From positions 200,616,690-200,680,689 of the forward strand of contig CP136069.1 in the NCBI GenBank assembly GCA_032622095.1: a stretch of DNA of 64,000 bases. The letters are read 5' to 3'. The notes below the pieces were generated by a model that did not search any database, was not told where the DNA came from, and worked only from the letters and a program-made list of their open reading frames with translations. The DNA comes from Siphonodentalium dalli. Its lineage: Eukaryota > Mollusca > Scaphopoda > Gadilida > Siphonodentaliidae. The position numbers were made by a program, and so were the translations under genes. Shown here one piece after another: positions 10,947 through 22,900 of this stretch (the stretch's first letter is position 1; every line of letters starts with the position of its first letter).

Positions 10947-13900
10947 GTAAGTTTATTGTCGGCATAATTTTACTTCCAACTTTTGGTATAGATTGTTTTT
11001 GGTTAAAAAAAAACACACTTTTGTTAAAGATGTATTCAGTGTTCCAGACCAATTTTTACGAAAACTATTTTACATTTCATTTAAGTTCAAGTGTAAAAAA
11101 TAACATGTTTGAAACAAGAAGAACTACAATTCAGATGTCATTCTGTTTAATATTATTATATTATTATATCATTCGAGCTTCAAATTTTTTTCTACGTGCA
11201 TTTAGTATAATCTGGAATGAGGTAGACGATATGTTAAAAATACACGAAATATCGTTATATCGGCTTCATCAGTTCATGCTCTGAAAAATACTTGCAACGG
11301 ACACACTGACGGACACACTGACGGACACAGCCATTTTCCAGGTGTATTAAATTTTTCGCACATAAGTGAAACAAACGCTCTTTATTTCTACCATATCAGG
11401 AATAGACTAACACAGAACGCTCTTTACTGTTCCATGTCGCGTATTTCATGAATACAATGCGTCTTTCTGGTACATATGGTGCCCATAGATGGTGTAAGGT
11501 ATTTATCGATATAGATCGATATCTTTCTGGTACATATGGTGCCCATAGATGGTGTCAGGTATTTATCGATATAGATCGATATCTTTTGCAAACTTTTGGT
11601 CTGGCAATTTGGAAATATGGAAAACGTGTATTCGATTATTTTATCGCTCAAGCGATAAAGTGAAACGAGCTAATTCTCGATTGCCCTCTTGACAGATGGT
11701 AACGTTTTCTCTAATGACTCTTGACAGATGGCAACGTTTTCTCTAATGACTCTTGACAGATGGTAACGTTTTGACAAATGTCAGTTTTAATAACTGAATG
11801 AGTTACATAAATCTTGCCGCGGATATATTGTATATATTTACATAGTACGTCTGTGTTACACTAAATCCTGTTTTGCAAACTTGTGGTTGATCAATTTGGA
11901 AATAAGAGAAAACGTATATTCGATTACTTTATCGGCCACGGAAGCGACAAAGTGAAGCGAGCTTAATGCTCGATAATGCTCGATTGAATCTTGACATATA
12001 TTTGATGGTAACGTTTTGACAAATGTCAGTTTTAATAACTGAATGAGTTACACAAATCTTGCCGCGGATACATTGTATATATTTACATAGCCCGTCTGTG
12101 TTACACTAAATCCTGTTTGATAATTTGTCAACTGCCAATTGGGTCACCCGGTTTACATCCCCATAATGCGTGAGAGTGTATCACGAATAGGAACTTCAGG
12201 AAGTTACAACCTGTTGACCTAATCTGAACTAAATGTGGGCAGCAGAATAAATGGGCTTGCTTTTAATAGTTCAGCCGAATCGCATATGAAGCCAGTTATT
12301 TATATCGATCACTTTATCGTAGCTAAGGGTTTGGAAATCTGAAGTAATGAGCTACTCGGGCTAGTCTAAAATTCTCCGCAAATTCTCATTCTCAAAAATA
12401 AATAAGAATACATCATCAAAAATCTATATAAATATAAGAAATGAATATAGTGGGTGTGTTATTGGGGTATACGACGCTGTGGTCGTTTAGGGACGCATTT
12501 AGTGAGAACCGTGCCCCCCACGACCACAGTGCCGTATCCCCCAATATCACACACCAACTACATTCATTGTTAAATAAAATTCGAAAAAATAAAAAACAAA
12601 ATAATCGCCGCAACAATTAACTATAATAAGACCAGAAAGGAAGTACCCGGATGAAGTACCCGGAAACAAAACTATCTTCTTTAATCCAGAATATTCAAAT
12701 ACTTAAATGTGCGAACTCAAAATACTACGCGAAAAAAACTTAAACAACAAAAAGCTGAATGTCCCAACAAGATATTTCGCATATATGGACAAGAAATCGT
12801 TGTGTGTAATTAATGATTGAGTCATAACCACGGACTTTCATGCCAAATTTATCGTTGGGATAAAAATCATTGCAACTAACACATCCCTATATGAGGGTAT
12901 CACCCCCCCCCCCTTTCGGTACGCGGGATTCAGGGTGTTTTGAAGCCGTACGCGGGATTCATACCCCCGAATTAAATGGTATTCGGGTTCAAGCAAAACA
13001 TCTTGGACGCAGGTTTTGATGGCGCAAAGTAATATTTTGTGTTAGTTATCTGTATGAATGAGTTGGTAGAATAGCTTCTTCGGCATATTCGACCACCATG
13101 CCATCATAAAGTACAATTAATCGTATCATAACGGCCTCATAACGCGACCGGCATCATAATGTGTCTATGTAACTTCTGCTTGTATCTGTCTGATATTAAA
13201 ACAGTCAATTTGTGTCATTTATCGAATATTATTTCTTAACATGTATTCAGGATTCACCCCCCAAAATTAACTGGTATTCAGGATTCACCCCCCAAAATTA
13301 ACTGGTATTCAGGATTCAGGGGAGAGGGGGGTGAGGGTGACACCCTCCAATATATGTTATTTTTTATTTACGATTGATGAAACCTCGCTATACGGTCTGA
13401 TCGGAGAATGGATGACAAATATGACATTAGTAGTCACATATTAATTGTGGTATCAAATGATGTTTGAGCTTAAAAGTTCACAGAAGTCGCGATATACTTA
13501 TAACCCTCGGTAAAGGGGAGGTCAAGTGACCAATTTTGAATTGGATTTCCATGAACATCTCCACAGCCAACGTTATTTATGAAGCAGTTGTACTAAGCAG
13601 CCATTGCATTAAACCGAGATAACACTTAACTGGTGCTTGGGCTGGTTAAATGGCCAATTTTCGTTATAAATTTATTTTAAAATTTTTGATCCGGTATTAC
13701 AAAACATCAATATAAAATTTAAAAATAAATACACCAACTTTCTAATTTAACAAACCCAAGCCGACTAGCCAGATAAATATGTATTGTTTGCAATACTGCA
13801 CAAAGTCACACCAGAAATATTTGCAACTCTGTTACTTTTGTTGCGGAGATTTTCATGGAAATGGCCATTCTATATTGGTCACTTGACCACCCACTAAGGT

Positions 13901-16900
13901 ATACCCCACCCGCCATCTCGCTGTCTTGACCTTGACGAAGACACATCGATGTGTTTACGGCCGCCGTTATCATTATCATAAACGCATGTCCGACACAACA
14001 GTTGTCTAATAGTGGTAACCGCGTGACAGTTTAACACCGCATTACAATTCAATTCTACCAACCGAGGTAGCTTCTGACATTTTCGTGGGTACGTTCGACA
14101 GTGAGATAACCACAAGATTCATCACACTCATAAATAACCTTTTCCACGAAAGAGAGAGAGAGAGAGAGCAATACTTCGAGATGATTCCAATATTGTGCAC
14201 CAGTCCGCCACTTGATTAACGATAACCACAGTGACAGTTAGCTATTGTTATATTGTTATTTTTTGTTTCTCATATTGTTATTTACTTTTACACTTGTCTT
14301 TTGTCATTATTTGTGTAAAGCGTTATGTATACCATTGTGGTTTCTTATAACGATTAAATCTTATATTACATGATATTAATGATACCGCAGCGATAGCGTA
14401 GAGGGTGCTGTATGGAGTCAAACTCCATGCAGGTTTACCTCCCTTGATGACTCGGTAATACCGCTGAAACCGGCGACATTTCACCCACATTTGGTGGACT
14501 TCCGCGAAAATAAGATATATACTAAGCGAACAGAGCAAAATGCTGCCCTTGTTAAGCACACAAAATATCGAACAAAATTTGAATAAATTTTGAACCTTAA
14601 GTTTGAAAAGTCCCACTAAAACCGAAGAACTATATTTCGAAACGGTGTGATTCGGTTCTCCGATTATTTTATCAGCACAAAAGTCAAAACGCACATGGAC
14701 GACAATGTCACGACAACGCGCATGGCAAGTCAGACACAAGAGTTCTAATTTGCTCCAATTTTGATGAGTTGCTTGCGAAAATCGTCAACAAAACTACCGC
14801 TCTGATCCTCCATTCTGTCATTAAGTTTTTAGTGCGGGAATCGTTCTCAACGCACATAGGAAATTTGACTTTGGGGCGATCGGTTTCGCCATTTTGTTCG
14901 GAAAACCCCACGCTAAATATAGAAACGGAAACTAGTACCCAGCCGGTGACAGAGTCAGAAAGGAAGTATGACTGGTGCGCTCTGGTAGAGATTGGTATGG
15001 AGTTTGAGTTTTTGGCTTCGTAATGTCTTTCTGCTCCGCGTCGTTCCCAGCATGCACCATTCTCGCTATCTGTAAAATGGTCTATGGAGAAAGTGGTTTG
15101 ACTCACTGTTGTCTGTATACTTGACATTTACAATCTGTCAGTAGTGTTTATAATCGAATTTAGTGTTTATGCAGATAACCCTTTACCCAACAAACCGGCC
15201 AAAAACGCCCAAATAAAGCTGCAACAGCCTAAATTATCTTGGGTCTGTCTCAATAAAACCATACAAATATGGATATCATTGGAACCGGCACCTTGACCAC
15301 ATTGTGATAGTTACAGTTATGCACTGTGCCAATGCATTCTCTTATATATGCGAGTCGACCATAGGTCGCCTCGCATATATAAGAGAATGCATTGGCCTAA
15401 AAAAAATCTTTTTTAACACTTTTTACCATTTTTTCTTACATTCTTTAACAATTTTATAATTTTTAATGTGTTAAGCCAATGCATTCTCTTATATATGCGA
15501 GGCGACCTATGGTCGACTCGCATATATAAGAGAATGCATTGGCACAGGGCCGTTCTGTAGGGTAAAGGGTTAATGAGTTAAAGGCCCACTTATTTTTCGA
15601 ATGCCCACATTATATATATAACATATTCCATAGTATATATCATTTGGAAAAGGAACCAAACATATGTATATTATACCGGAATACGGAAGAGGTGTGGTCT
15701 ATGAGTATCAATCAATGTGGCAGATATTCTCAGATTCACACCATGACTTCAAGACTTAAAGATACAGTTATTACTCCTCCATTGAAAATTATAGATTGGC
15801 AGTACAGCTCAGAAAATAAAATTACGTAGGTACTTTGACAAAAACAACATGTTCTCATTGTATTACACCGGGTATGTCTATAACACAATGTTTTGAGCTT
15901 CCTCTTTCAAATGGTATATAATATGGAATTATGTTGTAAATAATGTTATCTGGGAATTCCAAAATTAAGTGGACCATTAGAGACATAGTCCGGCTATTTC
16001 ATGTAATACATAGCGTGACTTAGAGTGACTTTCGCGATTAATTTATCTTTGTTGAATGCGGCTTTTAGTATAGATGAATCCGGTTAATTCCAAGTATTGC
16101 GATGCGGCTTTTAGTACAGACGAGTCCGGTTCATTTTAAGTAGAGCGATGATGTCATCTTTGTTGAATGTGGCTTTTAGTATAGATGAGTCCGGCTCATT
16201 CTAAATACATGTACAGCACTGATGTCATCTTTGTTGAAAGTGGCTTTCTATTATAGATGAGTCCGGCTCATTCTTAGTACAGCCACGAATTCAACTTTGT
16301 TGAAAGTGGCTTTTTATTATAGATGATCGAGTCCGGCTCATTCTAAGTATAGCGATGATGGCCTGGTTACAGCCTTATACAAATGGAAGAAACGCTCTGT
16401 CGAGTCACAGAGAAGGAATACGGTTTTGGTCTTTTATTCTGCATCTTTGGACTGCTAAAATATACTCTCGCAATCGAATTGACGATGATTAACTGTAGTG
16501 AATGTCCATTGGCTTAGTAGACTTTGGTAACTAACCGCTCCATGCATTTAAGAATAGTTGCAAACATATGCACCCGTTGGCAAACTCCGTGCTCGGTTTA
16601 TCTCCATTATTGACTCGACAAGACCGCAACGACTGGCGACAATTTACCTACATTCTGTAAATATTAAACGGACATGGCTCATTCGAGCTTTCGACTTTTG
16701 TTTATGCAATTTGGAAGGAGGTATAAGATAGGTTGATACGTGGACAATATATTGGTATACCGGTTTCATACAATGTATGCTCTGAAAAATACTTGCCATG
16801 GTCACAGCCATTTCCATCTGTTTTCAATTTGTTGCACATAAGTGAACAAACATTCTTTATTTCTGCCATATCAGGAATAGACTAACACGTAATGTTTTTC

Positions 16901-19900
16901 TGTTCTATGCCGTGCACATGGTTGCTTTTTGTTTGGGACCCAAACACCGTGTTCAAAGTTGTAACTTTGATGATTTCAATGCGTCTTTCTTAGACATATA
17001 ATGCTCGTAGAAAGGTGGTCCAAGTATTTATTGACCTATATTGATACCAGCAAATTTTTTAAAGCAAATATTATTAGATGTTTTTTGGAGTGGAAACCGG
17101 AGAACCAAAGAACTACACATGCGCGAAATAGTTCTTTTTTAAATATTTAATATAGGAAATTGAATATAGGAAATTACACAAACTTTAATTGACATTGTGT
17201 GTGCTTGATCTGCGCAATATGTTTAACTCTGTTCGCTTGACATGACTTGCAACACATTTTATTTGCATAATATACAAAAAGGATTGGGCACAAGATTTTA
17301 CAACTTATGAAGCCCCTCTCACGATACAAAACAGTAGCACACCTGCCATCAAGATGACGGTATAAACGTATTTACACGTTGATCAGTTTTTAGCTATATA
17401 ACTTATATTGCCTTCCAGAGATCGTGGAAATTTTTTCAAAAGTTAAATATATTGGTCGCTGCAATATATTGCTGTGTGATGTTCAATAGTTTATATTCTT
17501 TTGGAGATGAGAAGATATGAGGTATTCCACACATGAGTTCTGCAATATTGCTTATTATGAGATTTTCACTGGTTAGTTTCTCAGAAACGTCTGAGCGGTC
17601 TCTTTGGTACAATGGACACTAACACGCTCTCATTTTCAGTTCGGTATGGACTCAAAATGAGGAGATTGTACGCCGATTATGAACCTAAAACAAATCTTAT
17701 TATAAGCCGATAACGTGCTGATTTGCGGAAGAATCGGCAATATTGTGACCCGTCATATCAAATCCAGTCGTAAGTCGGGATTTATTTACCCTGTGCCAAT
17801 GCATTCTCTTATATATGCGAGTCGACCATAGGTCGCCTCGCATATATAAGAGAATGCATTGGCCTAACAATGTTTTATCATTTTGTTTTAATAAATGTTT
17901 CTTACATTTTTTAGGACATAAAATAAAAAACATCCATTACCCTGCAGGGAGCCCCACACATATATAGAAGCACACAGAAGAGTGTCGTCTGCTCATGTTT
18001 GTCTGGGGCTCTGTATGGGTAAAATTATAAAATTGTTAAAGAATACAAGAAAAAATTATCAAAAATTGTAAAAAATTGTTAGGCCAATGCATTCTCTTAT
18101 ATATGCGAGGCGACCTATGGTCGACTCGCATATATAAGAGAATGCATTGGCACAGGGTAAAAAAAATCCCGACTTACGACTGGATTTGATATGACGGGTC
18201 ACATATTGTATGCAATCGAAGGTGTCGAGTGAGCTGACTTAACGAAATGGTGTCCATGAATATTGACAGGGAAATGCGTGTTTTCATAAAATATCTGTTG
18301 ATACTTACATTTGGGTTTGGGGTGCTTATTGTTCCTCACTATACGTACAGCGACCCATGCGCGGTTCTTCTAGGAGATGATGACTACACTCTTATAACTA
18401 ATGTGTAGAAACGATTACACATCAAATGTGTAAACCCGGTTAATACACATAGCAATGTGTAGTTTTACATACAAATACATGGACATAGAGCCGTTCTACA
18501 CACAATGTGTATATTTTGTTACACACAATTGTGTAAGAACGTAGAGCATGCGCATTGCGGTGCCTTCATTTTCATAGTCTGCTACATGACGGCCATATTG
18601 TTTGAGTATATTTTTGGAATACAATCTACATCGATCGTAGACAAGGAATGTAAGTTCAGAATTCCGACTTGTGCATTACATGGTGTGTAGTGTAGATTGT
18701 AATACATTACATGGTGTGTAGTGTAGATTGTAATACAGTACATGGTGTGTAGTGTAGATTGTAATACATTACATGGTGTGTAGTGTAGATTGTAATACAT
18801 TACATGGTGTGTAGTGTAGATTGTAATACATTACATGGTGTGTAGTGTAGATTGTAATACATTACATGGTGTGTAGTGTAGATTGTAATACATTACATGG
18901 TGTGTAGTGTAGATTGTAATACAGTACATGGTGTGTAGTGTAGATTGTAATACATTACATGGTGTGAGGTGTAGATTGTAATACATTACATGGTGTGTAG
19001 TGTAGATTGTAATACATTACATGGTGTGTAGTGTAGATTGTAATACAGTACATGGTGTGTAGTGTAGATTGTAATACATTACATGGTGTGAGGTGTAGAT
19101 TGTAATACATTACATGGTGTGAGGTGTAGATTGTAATACATTACATGGTGTGTAGTGTAGATTGTAATACATTACATGGTGTGTAGTGTAGATTGTAATA
19201 CATTACATGGTGTGTAGTGTAGATTGTAATACATTACATGGTGTGTAGTGTAGATTGTAATACATTACATGGTGTGTAGTGTAGATTGTAATACAGTACA
19301 TGGTGTGTAGTGTAGATTGTAATACATTACATGGTGTGTAGTGTAGATTGTAATACATTACATGGTGTGTAGTGTAGATTGTAATACATTACATGGTGTG
19401 AGGTGTAGATTTTAATACATTACATGGTGTGTAGTGTAGATTGTAATACAGTACATGGTGTGTAGTGTAGATTGTAATACATTACATGGTGTGTAGTGTA
19501 GATTGTAATACAGTACATGGTGTGTAGTGTAGATTGTAATACATTACATGGTGTGTAGTGTAGATTGTAATACATTACATGGTGTGAGGTGTAGTATTAA
19601 TGATATATGAGGATGTATTTGTTAAAACTTTCATGGCGAATACTGCTCTTATAGACTCGTGTATATGATTGTTGTAATACGGTAATACTAATATTATGCA
19701 ACCCTGGTTTGTTCATTTAAAACGTAAACTCACACACGACAGAGCAAAATATTACGTACCATTGTACGCCATGAAAGTTTTAACATATAAATCTCCATAT
19801 GTCATCAATACTATATACCCACAGTTCAGAATACTGAACTTAAATTCTTATCTACGATCTATGTGTAAGAATCTACACAAAATGTGTAACGGATATGTGT

Positions 19901-22900
19901 TGATTTTATACACACCAGTGTGTATAAATGTGTAGAAATTGACCCATTTATTGTGTAAAAATTGTTACACAATTTGTGTACGTTGATAAAACTACACATA
20001 TACTACACACATATGTTTAAGATCAAAAATGAATAATGATTGTGTAGCAGGGCTACACATTGTGTGTAGAAAACCTACACATTAGTCATAAGAGTGTATG
20101 TCTTAATTAATACCCATGTTATACTTACAGTTGGGCTTGGGATGCCTAATGTTCCTCACCACATCGACCGAGGCCCAGCGGTGGTTCGGGTTCGGAGACG
20201 ACGACTGCGATGATTTTGACGATTGGGGTAAGTATATGCTTATGAAGTCTTTTCAATGGCTTATTCTCACTTTTTCGACGAGCCTGCAGAAATATCGCCG
20301 GCAAGGTTTGAGTCTGTATTAATTAAATAACAGTTTGTTCCCGGGCAGTGTTGTTTAAGCATGCCGCCCGCATGAATGCGTTTCAAATGAGTCGTCGTTA
20401 GATGAGCGATTTCATGTTCAGTCACAAACTCCAGGCAGAGTTATCTCCCATCGCTCCGCTGAGATACCACTGCCATAATGACATTAATTGGTAAGGAATT
20501 CTTACGTGTTTTTAGTTCTTATGTTTTATGTCTGGCTCAGTTCATATTGTTCTTATCAATACCGAAATAATTACCATTATTGCAAACTTTCAAAAAAATT
20601 TGGTGGTCAAAACAAGATAATAGGTGACTAAATAGTAGTAAATACAGTTCCGCGACGATATGTAAAAATAGATTTATCGTCTGCAAAGTACACTCATTGT
20701 GCATGGCAGTGATATATCGCAGCGATAGCGTAGAGGGCGCTGTATATGGAGTTTGGTTCACTCAGTGAAATGGTAGTAAACTGTTGTTTTGTAACGGGAT
20801 TTGTGGGATTATGCATCTTTAACCCTTTACCCAACAAACCGGCCAAAACCGGCCAAATAAAGCTTCAACAGCCTAAAATATCTTCGGTCTGTCTCAATAG
20901 AACCATACAAATATGGATATCATTGGAATCGGCTCCTTGACCACATTGTGATAGTTACAGTTATGCCCTGTGCCAATGCATTCTCTTATATATGCGAGTC
21001 GACCATAGGTCGCCTCGCATATATAAGAGAATGCATTGGCCTAAAAAAATAATCTTTTTTAACACTTTTTACCATTTTTTCTTACATTCTTTAACAATTT
21101 TATAATTTTTAATGTGTTAAGCCAATGCATTCTCTTATATATGCGAGGCGACCTATGGTCGACTCGCATATATAAGAGAATGTATTGGCACAGGGCCGTT
21201 CTGTTGGGTAAAGGGTTAATCGTACAGAATTGAAGCTATATCCTTTGGTATATTTTATTCTCCCGGCCAATGCACATGGCACGGGTCCTTCCATGAGAAT
21301 ACCATGCACCTTACCGGTTGAGGCACCGGGATCCAACCCGTAAGAGGGTCATACACGTTGATGACTGGGACATCGGGGTTTCCGCGTGGGAGTTCGTGCG
21401 CCTTGCTGACTGGGTCATCGAGGTCCCCTCCATTTAGTACCATGTGCCTTACTTACTGAGTCATCGGGACGGGAACTTAACATATTGCCAAGCATAGTGT
21501 GTGTAGAGGAGACATTGCAACATAGCCTGTGTGTTTTGTGTCCAGCAGTATTGCGTGAACGATTCTTTTGACAAATATGTTTTAAGCCGTTTTTTGCTCT
21601 TATCCTCATTTGACTTTTCCAAAAGGCCTCTGGTCTACCTGCCGGCATCTCACTTTGACTTGTTTTTGTCATTCTGGTGTGCCAGGTTTGGTGTTCACTA
21701 CGTCTCGGACAACGTGTTACCTGGTCAGACACCCACTTAGCAAATATTGCTTACACATAAACACATGGCACGGAGACAACGGAATACATAAAACAATACC
21801 TACCCCGTGTCAAGTGCGGATGGGGATAAGTCATTCACCATATCTATAGTCCATTATTGTTGAACCGTCTCCCAGATAACTGATACATTTATACCATTTG
21901 ATGAGTTTAAATCTGGACTGTAACTGTAACTGTAACTGTAAAGGTAAATTCAAATGTAAATAGTTTGGAAATATGGACAGTGCGACAAGCGATTGAACTA
22001 AGGTATTATCGACACCTCGTGCAGATACCACCAAAAACAATATCCGTCGACACCGAGATGCTCCCATTTGAATGACTCATTTGAATACGGGCGGGAAACA
22101 GACTTTTGACGTAGCTCGTAGTATAATTCACCAAGGAAAATTCTAAATCAAATCGAACGCATCGCGGCCCACATGGAGGAAATGCAAAAAACAGAGTCAA
22201 CCTACATGTATTGTGAATTTAAAGATAAACGAATTTGTTACATGTATACTTGAGCATTATATGATGACATAATTGCATGGAGAGTAGCCATGTGACACAG
22301 ACAAAATACAAAATAGAAAAATACATTCATACATAAACGTTTTGAATTTAACATTTAAAAAAAAAAAATCATGGTAATCTGATGCATTCATCTTTGGTTT
22401 CTTGTTATTGCAAATGGTGAAAGGCGGAAGACTTTGATGACAGAATATGTGTGTTTTGCTCCACTAACTGTGTTTGGGGATGAAATCCATTTTATTCTAC
22501 AATGTGACACCTACTCCAGTTTAAGAGTGCAAATAGTTCTTACTTTTGACTTTCAAAATAATGCTGTTCATTCTCTTACATTCATGACGCAACTGTTAGT
22601 AAATGAGTTCCTCGAAAAACGGCAAAATCCCCCCCACCAGTCATATAGGAGAATACAAACTCTCTTGTCAACGCCGCGCAATTAGTGCATATATTTATAT
22701 TATATATTATATATTACATTATTTATATTTATTGTATATGGAGTGGCATATAGATCCCATGGGTCGGGCATGATCCAATTTTTGTATATTTATATTGTTA
22801 ATTATTTGCAAATTCATGCATGTCACTATAATAAATTAATCAATCGTCTCTACATGAAAGATGAATGTAAGCGATTTGTGTACGAACTATAACACAATTA

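Noticed and set aside
14323-15127. Two overlapping minus-strand genes of about 140 codons
   Set aside because: No motif, no signal peptide, no splice sites and no promoter that I can support; kept only as unidentified open frames.
16051-16365. Hammerhead ribozyme array, suggested by repeated GATGAGTCCGG
   Set aside because: The CTGATGAG-like core is present only in part; no GAAA(C) partner follows the small hairpin at the right distance in any unit. The repeats are better described as a minisatellite.
18674-19595. CRISPR-like array
   Set aside because: The units abut without spacers, the unit itself varies, and the setting is a eukaryotic transposon.
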